DNA from: Mycobacterium sp. Aquia_216
Lineage (GTDB): Bacteria; Actinomycetota; Actinomycetes; Mycobacteriales; Mycobacteriaceae
Direction: 5' to 3'
Length of the DNA: 64,000 nucleotides
Assembly: GCF_026723865.1 (NCBI RefSeq)
Contig: NZ_CP113529.1
Location: 1,612,001 to 1,676,000 of the forward strand
A program made the translations under genes and the position numbers. Positions 16,881 to 29,800 of the stretch are shown piece after piece (position 1 is the first letter of the stretch; the number at the start of each line of letters is the position of its first letter). Below the pieces are notes generated by a model. It saw only the letters and a program-made list of their open reading frames with translations, did no database searches and was not told where the DNA came from.

Positions 16881-17840
16881 ATGGGCATTGAGATCCCCGC
16901 CGGCCTGCAGTGGGTTTCGTATCTAGCCGGCGAGGCGTGGCCCAAGGGCGACGAGACCGCCATGTTTCAACTCGGCGACGACTGGATCAACTCGTCACAA
17001 CAAATGTCGGCGCTGGTCCCCAAGCTCGAACAGGTGCAGTCGCAGACGTTGTCAGCGGTGTCGGGTCAGACGGCGAGTGCGGTTGCGGCGCAGTTTCAGT
17101 CGCTGCTGTCGGGGGATTCATCCATCCAGAATCTGGCCGACCAGATGTCGTCGCTGGGCAGCCTTGCCCGGCAGACCGGCACGGAAATCCAGTACACGAA
17201 GCTGCAAATTTTGAGTTCTTTGGCGATCGCTGCCGCGGAGATCGCTTATGCGCTGGCGTCTGTCGAGTGGACTTTCGGTGCATCGCTGGCCTGGATCCCG
17301 CCTATCGAGGCCATCACGATGGCGACGGTGCGCGCGCTGGTCACGGCGCTGGTACGCCGAATCGTTACGTTCCTGGCCGAGACGTTGACCAAGAAGGGAT
17401 TGCAACAGCTCGCAAAGGAGGCCGCGGTTACGGCGCGGAAGCTGGCTCCCGAGATGGCTAAGGGCGCAGCTATCGGGGCCGGGATATCGGTGGTCCAGGA
17501 TGTGGCCATCCAGGAATGGCAAATCAAGCACGGGTTCCGCGATGGTGGGATCGATTTGGGCCAGACATTCGAAATCGCCCTCGGCGCCGTTGTGGGTGGG
17601 GTTGTAAGTCCCCTGGTGCACACCGCGATCGGGGCAGCACTTGGAGAGTCCACCGATATTGCCTCGAAACTCGTCAAGGGCGCGACCACTCACTTCGGCA
17701 CGGGCGTGGTGGGAAATGTCGCCGGCGGGGTGGCCACCGGGGGTGGCATGGACGCGGCGGACATCTTTGGTGGCGCCGGTGGCGGGGCCATATCGGGAGG
17801 GATCAGCGGCGGCACCGAACATCCGCACGGCGGCGGCCAC
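16881..17840 (+). other. domain: N-terminal WXG100-type secretion domain of giant protein
   Basis: Residues 1-320. The start resembles the WXG100-like domain of CpnT-type toxins, with a Trp-Pro-x-Gly-Asp cluster (WPKGDE, about residue 20) and a downstream W (DDWINSS). Long helices follow, including a hydrophobic stretch around residues 108-170. The segment closes with Gly-rich sequence (VVGNVAGGVATGGG). This layout is standard for actinobacterial polymorphic toxins sent through type VII systems. Confidence 0.75.
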
Positions 17841-20800
17841 GGAGACGACGACGAATCAACCAGTGGTAAGGGCGGACCTGCCGATATCAACGGCGGCCCG
17901 CACGACGATGACATCAAAGTCCCTCCGGCTGATGAAGCCTCTGACCCGTCACAGGGACGGAACTTAAGCAGTACAGCCGATTCGGCTGAGGAGTCAGATG
18001 ATTCAGCAAGGCCGAGCGCGCCCTCGCCGAACGGCGCGAACGACCATCGGTTGTCAGACGAGGAGAGCGTCGCGCCGCCGCCGTCAACGCCCCCTGAAAC
18101 TGGTGCGCAGGCACCCCCGCCGGAAACCGCCCCTGCCGACGACCAGGCTTTCGGATCAGGCAGCGCAGCACCGTCTACTCTCCCGAATGGTGTTGTCTTC
18201 TCCGACAACATGTCCGGGGCGACAGGCGACGCACAGCATTCGAGCGCACCGCAACCCGAGCCCGGGCAAGAGCACAGCACACAGCAGCCAGCGTCAAGCA
18301 ACTCGGCCGACGGGGCTAAACCACCGCCAACCTCGACCGGCCCCGCCGTCCCCACTGGTCAGCAGACCGCCGCGGCACGCGGCTCGCACTCCGGCACCAC
18401 GATCTCACACGAACCGGCGACCACGTCGTCGTCTTCGGGCGCACCCGAGGGCAGACCCAGCGCACGCCCGTCGGGAGCGGACGCCACAGAGGGCACGTCC
18501 CGCGCCACGCCGACGGAAAAGCCCGGCGCCGCGTCCGCGGGTGCTTCGGCCCCTGGGCGGTCATCCCTGTCCAAGCCGAGGGTGGTGGTGCAAACGGCGG
18601 ATAGCCCTGTAGCGCAACCAATCTTGTCGCACGCGGATATCTCTGTCTCGGAGATGTCGAGCCCGTCCGATCGCGGACCCACGCCAAGCCAGGCCGGTCG
18701 TGACAACGAGCCGATAAGCGCCGGTGACCTTCCAGGGGATGGCCTGGCCTCGACCGCAACCGTCGAAAGTGGTGGACCGCCAACGGGGCGATCCGTGCCG
18801 GACATCGCAACCGATCACAACACGGAATTGTCGACTACGGTCGCTCCCGCGCCGGTCACCACCACGCCATCCAGCCACGACGCAATACCGCTCTCGGACA
18901 ACGAGAGTCACGCCGACAGTAACGATCAATCGGTCGGTCCTGAACACGTTAGCGACGGCCCAGAGCGGACGACGCAACCGGACGCACCGGAACTTGCCGA
19001 TGACCGCCAAACGCCACAACCGACGCCGTCCGAGACGTCCTCTGCCAGTGGGCCCGTCGCGCGTCCTGACGGTGATGGTGCCCTTCGTGGCGTGGCACCC
19101 GAGTCGGATCCCGCTAGGCGATCCGCTGCGCCGGCAAGCAAATCGGACGTGGAGGCGAGCGCAAGCCACCCGGTCAGCGAGGCTGCCGAGGACGCGTCGC
19201 GCCTGGCCCCGCCGGAACAGCCGAATCGATCCTCGGGGACCGCCTCTGCTGGTCCGCCGGAGTCTGACTCGAAAGCGGAAGCAGTTGTACGGAACGCTGA
19301 TAGCACCGCGGCACGGTCCGCGAACCGCAAAGAAACTCCTTCGTCTGAACGCGATGGTTCTAAGCGGCCGACGTCGGGCAGCGGGGCGGGCCATGAGCAA
19401 TCGTCGACACATCCGGTGCCTCCGCGGAGCCGGCTGCGTGGGCTCCCCTCGGACGATGCCCCGGCGTCCGATCGCTCGCACTCGGGCGGCAACGGCGACG
19501 AACGGTCAGCTTCCCACGACTCGACGGACACGTCGACTCCGCCGTTGCGCCTTCGTGGCGGTGCCGGCGGCAGTCAGTTCAAACAAGCGCTGAACGACTA
19601 TGCACGCCGCCTGTTCGGTCCGCAAACCCACACCGACAGCAAGGAACTGGTCGATGGGCTGAAGGGCAAAGCCGAACGGGTGCGATCCGACCGGGCAGCC
19701 CACTCGCACCCTCATTCCCGCGATGATTTCGGCCCTGACCCGTTCGGGTTGCGCGATCCCAGCCCCACGCCGCGCGACTTAGTCGGTGTCAAGTTGGCCG
19801 AGGTGCCGGCTCAAACACTCGGTGCGCACATCCATCGGATGGATATGGCTAGGATCGAAAATGATTTAATACCAACAGATTTAGGCATCTGGTCGGAACT
19901 GGCTCCCTCCGACGGACGCTGGTTTCCCGACAGGGACTACTTCGGCCCTACCGACCCCCTACCGGAGCGCCTGGAGATGCCTAAGGTGTTCCACTCGATC
20001 TGGTTGGGCGGCCCGGTGACCGACGGCCGCAAAACGACCGATCTCGTTCGCCGCAACCTCGAGAGGCTCAGCAACGTTGCGCAGCGTGAAGACATTCGGG
20101 TGGTGCTGTGGACCGACGTCCCCCGCGCGGATTTCGATCGCCCCGGGAGCGACGCCGCCCGGATGCGCTCGTGGGCGCGACGCCACAACATCTCTCTGCT
20201 TAGCCCCGATGAAATCTTCCACGGCGAGGAGCCGATGACCCTGGCCGCCGAGTACCGACTGGAGAACGCCAAAGGCACTGCCGCCGGATATACCGCGGCC
20301 AGCGATATTTTGCGGCTGGAGATCCTCGACCGATTCGGTGGCATCTACACCGATCACGACAATCGGGTTCGTCGCATCGACGGGATGCGAAATCTTTTAG
20401 GAGCGCCCGGTTTCGCCCTACACTCTCATGGCGGCAGATCCCTGAACAACTCGGCTCTGCTGGCTGCTCGAGGACACCCTTTCATCAAGCGATACCTGGA
20501 AAAGATCAAGGTCAACTACCGGTTGGCCCAGGATCAATTGCACCCCGATGTGCACGGTCGTGTAGATAACAACGCGGAGGCGCATCACAAAACGTACGTC
20601 GTCCAAAATCGATTCGCCATCCGACGACGGTCGGTGATCGAGCGGACGGGACCGTTCAACTTTGAAGATCTAGCTGCGTCGATGAGGCTGCCCAACGCCG
20701 GGATACCGCGCATCCACTCCGACCAGCTCGAGATCGGTTCTGCGCACACATGGTTGAGCACCAAGCCGCTGCGATTCACGCCCGAACAGACGCCCAAGGT

Positions 20801-23800
20801 GTTGGAACATGCTGTCAGCGGCTTGATTTGGGATCTCCGTAACCGGCGGGGAGATCTGAACCTCGCCGCGGTGGCGCCCCTCATCGAGGGATTGCCCGAT
20901 CCGAAGGCGGGCTGGGAAGCCGTCGTCGACTTCATGCGTAGCGTCCCGGAGTTGCGCGATCAGGTACGGACGGTGACATATGCGTACCTGCGGCCGAAGT
21001 CAAACATACCGCTGATCGGCGATCGCCTCAGAATCCGCCAGCTCGATCTGCCGGACTCCGTGATGAAAACGTTCGGGTTACCAACGCGTGGATCTGTGAT
21101 CGGTATGAAGGGCACCTGGCGTCGAGCGGCTTTTTCGGCGCACATTGACTCGGGGGAGTGGGGCCCTGCCGCCAGGGCAGTGCTGTCGGGCAATGACGAG
21201 CACATCAGTTTCCAGGATCCGCCTGACACCGATAGCGACGGTGATTCGACGTTCGGCATCAGGGAACGACGTCGAAGCGGGACCGTGACCCATCCGGTCC
21301 CGCAGGCCGACCCGTCGCGCCCAACGCCCGGCGCGCTGCATGGTATCCCGGTCTCGGCCGATGCGACCTCCACGGCTGACCAGCTTGATGTGCAGAAGCA
21401 CGGCACTGAAGCGAAGTCAGTTCCGTCCCCGAACTCCGACAGGAACCGCGCGGACGACAGCGGCCAGCTTGACTCCGCCATCACACCGGACCTGTCCGCG
21501 GACTCTCATGAGCGGGATGCGGCCGACCGCGAGCTGCAGGGTGTTGAACCCGATCAGCCGGTGCCTGGTCGGCCGCTGCCGGAACCGCCTGATGATCGGC
21601 CGTTGCTGGCCGCCATCCCGCACTCCGACACCACGATCAACGATGTTCGGACGTGGATCGCTGATGTTAACAATGACGGGGATCAACGGGTGCCGCCGAC
21701 GGGTGACCGGTTGCTCAACTGTGGTGCCGCCACCATGGTGGTGTTCGACCGGCTTTCGGGGACACCGAGTTTCGCGCGGGCACACATCGCGGAGCTGACT
21801 CCCGACGATCTGGGTGCGGCCACCGGTCTGGCGTTGGTCCCCAATACACCCCACGGCATCGGCGAGCGGCTGGTCAACGAGGGCAAAGGCGCTCACACCG
21901 TGGTCGCCATCAGGTATGCCGAGGGCCAGCAGCACAGCTTCAACGTGTTTTTCGACGGCATGAACGTTTACGCGCTGGACGGCCAGCACGGAACCGTTAA
22001 GTCGTGGCCACCAAATTTGGATCGCCAAAACAATCCGGTGGCCCACTGGTTCGTCGGCACACCGTTTCACGGTGACCGGTCCCTCTTCGACTTGCCCGAG
22101 GCGACAAGTAACTCCACGGATTCGACCGGTTCGGCGCGCCGGAACGGCGCCGCGGAAAGCTCCGACATCACGCGGTCGGTGCTACACGCCGACAGCCCAG
22201 ACCCGGGCCCCTCGCAGCACGGTGGTGCAAGCGGTGAAGCGGGGTTGCACGGCGACCACGGCCAGGGTGCGCAACCCCAACCCGCGGATCCGAGGCCGCT
22301 GCGGCGCTCGCGTCCCCGCCCGGCATCCGGTCAGTCATCGGACTCCTCGATGTCGAGCTTTGGAGGGGAGCCGGTTTCCAGGTTCGGACCCGACCATGTG
22401 AACGAACTCGATCGCGATCCCCTCGCTGCCGATGACGCAGCTGGTGCCGCACACTCGGAGGATTCGCCGCAGTCGGTGGACGTGGCGGAACCCACGCACG
22501 CAAGAATCTTCGATGAGCACGGCGACCCGATCATCCCGGCCGCGGCGCTGCCGGGGACGACGAGTATCGAGCGTCCGGCCTTCGGCGCAGACCGGCCCAA
22601 CGCCCAAGTCGACCCCGCCGTGCGTATCGACGACATCAGCGGTGTGCCACCAAGCCGCGCAAACCCACAGGCGCACATCCATTTCCGGACCGACGACAAC
22701 CTATTGTTCCGTGATGATTCGCGCAGGCCGGGTCGCATCTTCGAAAACGGGTTCAGGCCCCGCCGGCCGAACAATACCAATCTTTCGCAGATGATCAACG
22801 ACGTTCCGAGCGCGTTCGTCTCGACCACCCGGGACCCGCTGCACAATCATCTCGGTCAATCCCGTTCCGGGGCAAGGGTATACCGCTATCTGGTCGACGC
22901 GCCCGGTGGGGTTGACATCAACGCCACCTTCGGCGGCGGCGAACACGGCGGTGAGCACGAGGCTGAAGTCGCTTTCCCCGGCGGAATCAGAACCGAGAAC
23001 ATCGTCGGAGCCCAAGAAGTGATTGGCGCGGCTAATCCGATCGACCGGGTCTTTGGCCGGCCGATTTCGCTGAGGCTCGGCGAATTCGTGCGCAATCCGA
23101 GGTTTGATCCCGCTGCGTCGAACGCCCATTTCCCTTCGCAGGATCCTTCTACCGCGCCGGAGCCCCATCCCGAGCCGCCGCAGCGGAGTTCAGTCCACGG
23201 CTTGGGAGAGTCGCCGGCGCCTGTTGACCCGAACGCTCCCAGACAACCGGACGATGCACCCGCGCATACGGATGCGTCTGCCGATGCTACAGCGGAACAT
23301 GTTGGCCCGGTCCGGGATACGCTTCCGACGGGCATTGATCTTGATCATGAGTATGGGCCTTTGGTGGAGCCGAAGCGGGTTAAGCCCGAGGAGGCCGCCT
23401 CGGATGGCACGCCTCGCCTCAATCCGGTGTTTTACCAGCTCTCGGATTTACCGCCGAGAGTGTTGTTGTCGCATAGCGATGCGCGGTGGCATTACACGGT
23501 GGACGCTGTGGGCGGGATTCGGATCGGCAGCGAAGAACTGGGCACCTTGCTGTCAGACGAGGAGCTCACCGAGCATTACCGCACTTATCACGGCGGCCCG
23601 CCGGAGTCCGACGAGCAGTTACAGAATTTCCGTAATCTCCTCCATGGCCAAGGCCATCCGACAATCGCCGTGGAATTCGACGACACGGGTGCGGTTACGA
23701 ATACGCGCCCACGGTCGCGGGTGAGCGGTGAAATCGGTTGGAACGCCGAGGCTCAGCAGTGGGAGGTCAACGACAAGTCCGGTCGCTACATGAGCGAGAA

Positions 23801-26800
23801 GGTCCGGGTTCCACTGCCGGACCAGGAAGACATGCAGCGTTGGGTTGATAATGTGGCCGCCCGGCTGTCAGCGCATCTTGGTGAGCCGGTGCGAGCCAAG
23901 TTGCTCAAGCACGCCGACGCCCCGGCTCAAGCTCAGCCGGTCGCCGGGCCAGACGGACCGGCGCCCGCTCTCCACGGGGAGCGCCCCGGTGATGTTCCGA
24001 CGATCGAGCGCACCGCACCGCCAATCGATCCACCGTCAGAACACCCGCCTGTCGACACAGCCCCGACCCATGCACCCCACGATGACGTGCTCGCGCCGGC
24101 GCAACCGCCCGAACACGGACGACCGGATGACGATCCTGTTGCGCCGGGAGCGGACGCCGATGCGACAGATGCACCGTCGTCATTGCTTCCCCCGCGAAGC
24201 CAGATGTGGGGCTTGCCTTCTGACGATGCTGGTGCGGATGAAGCCAACGACGATACGGGTAGCCAAGTGGCCGAGGTTGCTCCGCAACACGCACCCCTCG
24301 CCGCGGGTGAAGAGACAACACAGCCGCACGGATCGAGTGGACGATCATCTGCATCCGGCGAGCATTCTGTCCGGGATACCAACTCGCACAATGGGTCCGA
24401 TGGTTCTCGAGAGTCGTCCGAGACGGACTACGGAGCCGAGCCAGAGTCTCGCTTTGACTATGGCGTGGGCGATGACGCGTCGATTGACTCGTTCATCGAA
24501 ACGACCTATGCGAACGACGGTGTGCGTACGTGGTTGCAGTCTATCGGCGGAAATGACTGGCCCGACGTGGCGCAAGACCGACCCGTCGTGCTGAGCGATG
24601 TGCTGCCGGAACAAGATCGGTGGCGGATGTATCTGGACAGCGGTGATCATGCCGCTGCGCTGGAACAGAACCCAGACAATCCGGGAAGCCTCTACGACAC
24701 CGACGAATCACCTGGCTTCCAGGCGGATATGGAATTCGCTTACCTGTCCGTTCTCGACGACCGGGACGTCCTGCAACAGCGCATCGACTGGGGCGAATAT
24801 CAGCGCATGCACACGCTGGTCACCGGGCATGCCCGCGACGCCGATACCGACCAGGACTTCCGGATCACCGGCACCGATCTCGGCAGGGGCATGGACCATT
24901 ACGTCGGTACTCACCGGGTGGCCCCCGATCTGCTGAGCGAGCGGATCGGAAGCCAGCCACTGGTGAGGGAAGGCCGGCTGCGCGATGTCCCGCTGCTGCA
25001 GCGCATGGACGTGATCGTTACCTTGGCTCGAGACGACGACCATGACCTGCAACTGACGACTGCCTACCGGGCCGATCGGGTGCCCGCGATGGTGGACGCG
25101 GTATTCGACCAGTATCGCCAAGATCTCGCCGCCGCTCGTTCAGAGCAAGAGCGGCTGCGTGCGATCGGGCGAGTGGTGCGCACGCTGCACGTGATGCACC
25201 CGTTCAACGAGGGCAACGGTCGGCTCAATGTTTATCTGTTGTTGCCGCGATTGCTCCAGGCCAACGGATTTCGTCCCGTCATCACGCCGTCGATGGCGCA
25301 CCTGTTCTCCGGTGGGTTCTCGTTGGATCACATCGCGGCGGCGTTGCGGTGGGGTCAGGACCGAGACCTGTCAAGCGGATTGGACGACATGGGCGAGTCG
25401 GCCCCGTGGCAGCTCGCCGGCGACGCCCGCGGCTGGTTTCCCGCGCTGCCGGACTCGGAGCCGAGTTCTGACTCATCGTCTGATTCCTCGTCGGGCGGAG
25501 GGTCCGTATCACGACCACGACCGCCGCGCAGTGTGCTCGGCGGCCTGCCCCCCGCGGATGAGCCTACCCACGACGACCCGGCGCGAACTGTGGAAACGAC
25601 TGGCGTGCAACCGAACTCCGCGGACCAATCACGCGCCGAGCCGCCGCCGAGCGGTGGTCGTTCCGCGCAGGGGGCCGGACCCGCTCGCAGCGTGCTGGGT
25701 GGCTCGCCCTCCGAGGATGCCGCACCCACTGCCGCCAACGACGACCCTACGGTCGCCGAGGGGCACCGAGGAGTAGCACAGCACCCGCCCGTCGACGAAT
25801 CAGCAACGCGGACAAACCAACCGGCCGATTCGGTTCCGGTCCCGCCCGACAGCGCGACACATCTCACCCGGGGGAGGCGAGCGGGAGAGCCGTCGCCGGC
25901 TACCTCCACCCCGGCGAAGCTCGATGAAGCCCCGCCACCGCAGGTACCGGACTACCAAGCGGGTTCCGTCGTCCCCGAAAAGCAGCCTCCCCCTGTCCAT
26001 TTGCGAGTGGACACCGGCCAGGGCGAGCCGGAAGCGTCGCGGCCGGCGGAGCCGGTCGCCACGGCGCCCGATGTGCCCGGGGACGTCAACAAGCCGGCCG
26101 AGTCGGCAATCGGGCCGCCGAAATCCGACACTCCAAAGCCGGATGACGCGCCGCCGCCCCCCGCGGACCCTGATCCGGGAAAGCGGTTGCCTGCGCGGAT
26201 CGGGGACAGCCTGGTCCTCGGTGGCACCGACGTGCTCGAGCGGTTCAGCTCGGACGATGAAGGGCTCAGACACATCGAGGGAGAGGTTCGTCGTCTGGGC
26301 GGTGACGGTGCGTGGACGGCGAACCGGGAGCAGATCGCCGCGATGTTCTCCGATGATGGACTTCGCCCCGAAGTGCCCGGCATTCTGCGCGGGGGCCGCG
26401 CGCCCCGTCTGGTGATCGAACTCGGGTTTGGCCGTACCTTGGCTATCGAACTTCGGTTGGACGGCGCTTCCGAACACTCCGAGTTGCACTTCAAAGAGGA
26501 CGTCGAGAAGTACGAGTTCGAGCACACGTCCGATGCCACCAGTACCACGGGCTCCGTCGATGAGCGCCGCACCGTCGTCTACGGGGCGATTCAGGGAAAC
26601 ATCACACATCCCCAAGTCACTGAGACCGCCGCCCTGATCGGGTCCCGGGAGCACACCAGGGCATTGACCGAGCAGCGCGCGGACCGCCAGATCAGCGGCG
26701 GGCAGACGGCCGAACCGGGCACCCGGTTCCACGGCAAGATCCGGGCCGTCATCTCGCACACGCTCAGCCACACGCCCGGCGGAGTCCACGATCACGAGCT

Positions 26801-29800
26801 CGACTACCGGACCCAAGTGGTAGTGCCCACACGCGACGTCGATGACCATGGCGGAGACGACGAATCGGAGGCGCGCGACACGGTCGGTCCGTTGCCCGGG
26901 CCCTCGGCTCAGCACGCGGCGCCGGGGGAACCGCCGCGGGTTCGATCCACCCGAGCGCTCAGCGGCTCCGATGTCGTCACCAACCTGTGGTTGATGCCCG
27001 ACGACGCTTCGCCAGCCGAGCACGAGCCCGCGCAGACCTCCCACGACGGCGGCACCGTGCCCGCGTCCTCAGGTCCACGGCCGCAGAACATCGCCGAGTT
27101 TCTCGCCAGCGAACCCATGCGGGACGCATTCAAGAAGGCTTACGGCAAGTTGGCTGACCGGGCGATCAAGGAGAGCCAAAACTGGCTCACCGTCGAACAG
27201 TTGCAGGCGGCCATCCACGGCGCCACCAACAAGCAGCCGCTGTTCCTCAACTTCGAGGGTATTCCCGGCGGATACCTGGCAATCCACGCGTTCCTGGAGC
27301 CGCTCGGCACTCCCTCGAAGGTAGGCGCTCCCGACGCAGGTACTGAGCACGCCGATTTGCCGCCGATGCTGCGACCCACCGGAAAGACCAAGGAGACCGA
27401 GTTCCACTTCGGTACGGAGACCGACACCTCCCGGGTGCGGCAGGACGCGGTGACGTGGTCGGCGCAGCTCCCGCTGCCGGGCCGGTTACGTGGGCAGGGC
27501 GGCAACGACCACGGCGAGGTTGAGGGTGGCGTGGATGGCACGGCGACCCGCGGCCAGACGCAGAACGAGACGCAAAGTCGCCAATTCCGTGTCCGCAACA
27601 CTTTAAAGAACCCCGCTCCCGGGCAGGGCTGGCACGGGCAGGCCCGACTTCGGTTCGAGATGCACGCCCCCGGCGCGGTTTCACCCGCCGAGGGCGACGT
27701 GCCCTTCAAGGGCGGGGTCCACGAGACCCGCGCCCGTTTCGACGTGTTGATGGAGCAGTACGAGACCCAGCCGACCGAGGACTATTCGGGCAAGGAGGTG
27801 TGGGCGCCGCCGCAGCGTATCTGGGGCGACGGACCCCCGACCGAGCGAAATTCCGTTGCCAAGTCGCCGTGGTGGCGACCGGGTACAAAATTTCGCACCG
27901 TTGTCGGTACGCGGGACGGCGGGCAGCCGCGTCCAGCGTTTCGGCCGGAGCCCGCGCCGGTGCCGCGGGGCGCGGATAGCACCGCACCACTGCGTGGTCT
28001 GGGCAGCATGGACCGCGTCACCAACCTCGACCTGAGCGGCTTCCACGGCATGCTCGACTCGATGGGGCATCGCGCGTTCGGCAGCGACTGGAAGAGCGTT
28101 CGCCCGGGCGTCTCATCGCGGTATCACCTCAACCGGGTACGTGCCGCCGTGCCCGCCATGACGCAGCACAGTCCACTGATGGAGACGCATCTGTCGGGCC
28201 CCGGCTCGAAGACGAAATTCGCGCTGACCGCGGACATCGAGCGGCTCACGTTCCGCCGGGTGATCAAGACACTGTCGAGCCCGAGTGCCGAGTTGACGCA
28301 GGGTGCGGCGGTCACGACCGAGCGCAGCCGGCAACTGTCCGAGCAGGGCGCGTTCGGCGGCCGCTTCGGGCACATCGCCGGCAGCACCGCCCTGGGGGAG
28401 GTCATCGTCGGGGGGACGCGCAACCTCCGCGATGGGGAGCGCGTGCGCAACCAGGAACGTGTGGCCGTGGCAACGAAGTTCGATCAACCCATGGCGGTCT
28501 TCGAGGGTTGGCTGCGGCTCGACGGCACGATGACCGGCTCCAAGGCGACCGTGCACGAGTCCGGTCTGTTCCCGGTGGAGATCGCCATCCCGCTCACCGA
28601 ACTCCAGGGCAGCATCGAGCCCTCCAGATGGAAGTCGTCTTTGCCGCCCACCTTCACCAGGGACGTGCCGACAGGTTTCGTCGATGAACCGCGTCCCAAG
28701 CCGCCCCGCCGGACCAGAAATCCGTTGGTGCACCCGGGCGAACGACGGACGTCGTCGTCCCGCCCGGAAGCCCGCACCCGAAACATCAGCTACGTCGTCG
28801 ACGAGGAAGACCGGGACAATCCGGAGGCTTTTGCGCTGAGCGAGAGCCCGATATCAGATGTCACACACCATGAGTGGCCCGCCCACCGGGGGACGGTCGA
28901 CAGCGGAATGTCCCGCACGGAGACGATGGACAGCGGTCCGTCCCGTACGGAGACGATGGACAGCAGGACGCCGCTGATCGCGAACCGCGACGCGACGCTC
29001 GACAGCGGTCCGTCCCGTACGGAGACGATGGCGAGCGGGCCGTCCCGTACGGAGACGATGGACAGCAGGACGCCGCTGATCGCGAACCGCGAGGCGACGC
29101 TCGACAACGCGCCCACCCGTCACAACACGGTCGACGATGCTGACCCCGGGCTCACCGACATCGCCGACGGCGCCGCGCCCGAACGCGCAGTCGAACCGGC
29201 GCGCGAACAGCTGGACTGGACACCCCCGCATGCCGGGGAGCAACCGCGCCCGCCGGACCACGCCTTCGAGGAGGCCTGGCATCCGTCCGACATGCTGGTC
29301 GGCGTCGACCCGGCCTCTGGGCTGGTGGAGGCCATCCGCCATGATCTCGGCCCGGCCCTTGGCGGCTCCCTGGACGACGCGATGACCAGCCTGTCCAACG
29401 AGTTCGGCCCGCACGTGTTGCTCACCCGCCTCACCCACGAATCTGGCCAGCAGTGGAGCCACGACATACCCGTTCCCGGTGGCAGGATCACGGTCAAGGT
29501 CCGGCCGGTACGCAGCGGGAACCGTGACGACTTCCACTACGTCGGCTCCTCCAAGAAGTTCGAGACCGACTTGTCCGTCGAGTCGCAGTCCTCGACGGGA
29601 CGCATCCACGGCGACGCGGTGCGCAGGGTGGTAGGCGGCCGGCTCCAGGTCCCCGTACCGCACGGTTCCGTCAGTGCGCAGGTCACACACACCACCTCAC
29701 CACGCGGCAACGAAGAAATCACGGGGCGGGCCGACCAGGGTGTCGGGCCGCTGAGCAATGTCGACTTCCCGAACTTGACCGGCGAGGTCGAGTATCGAAT

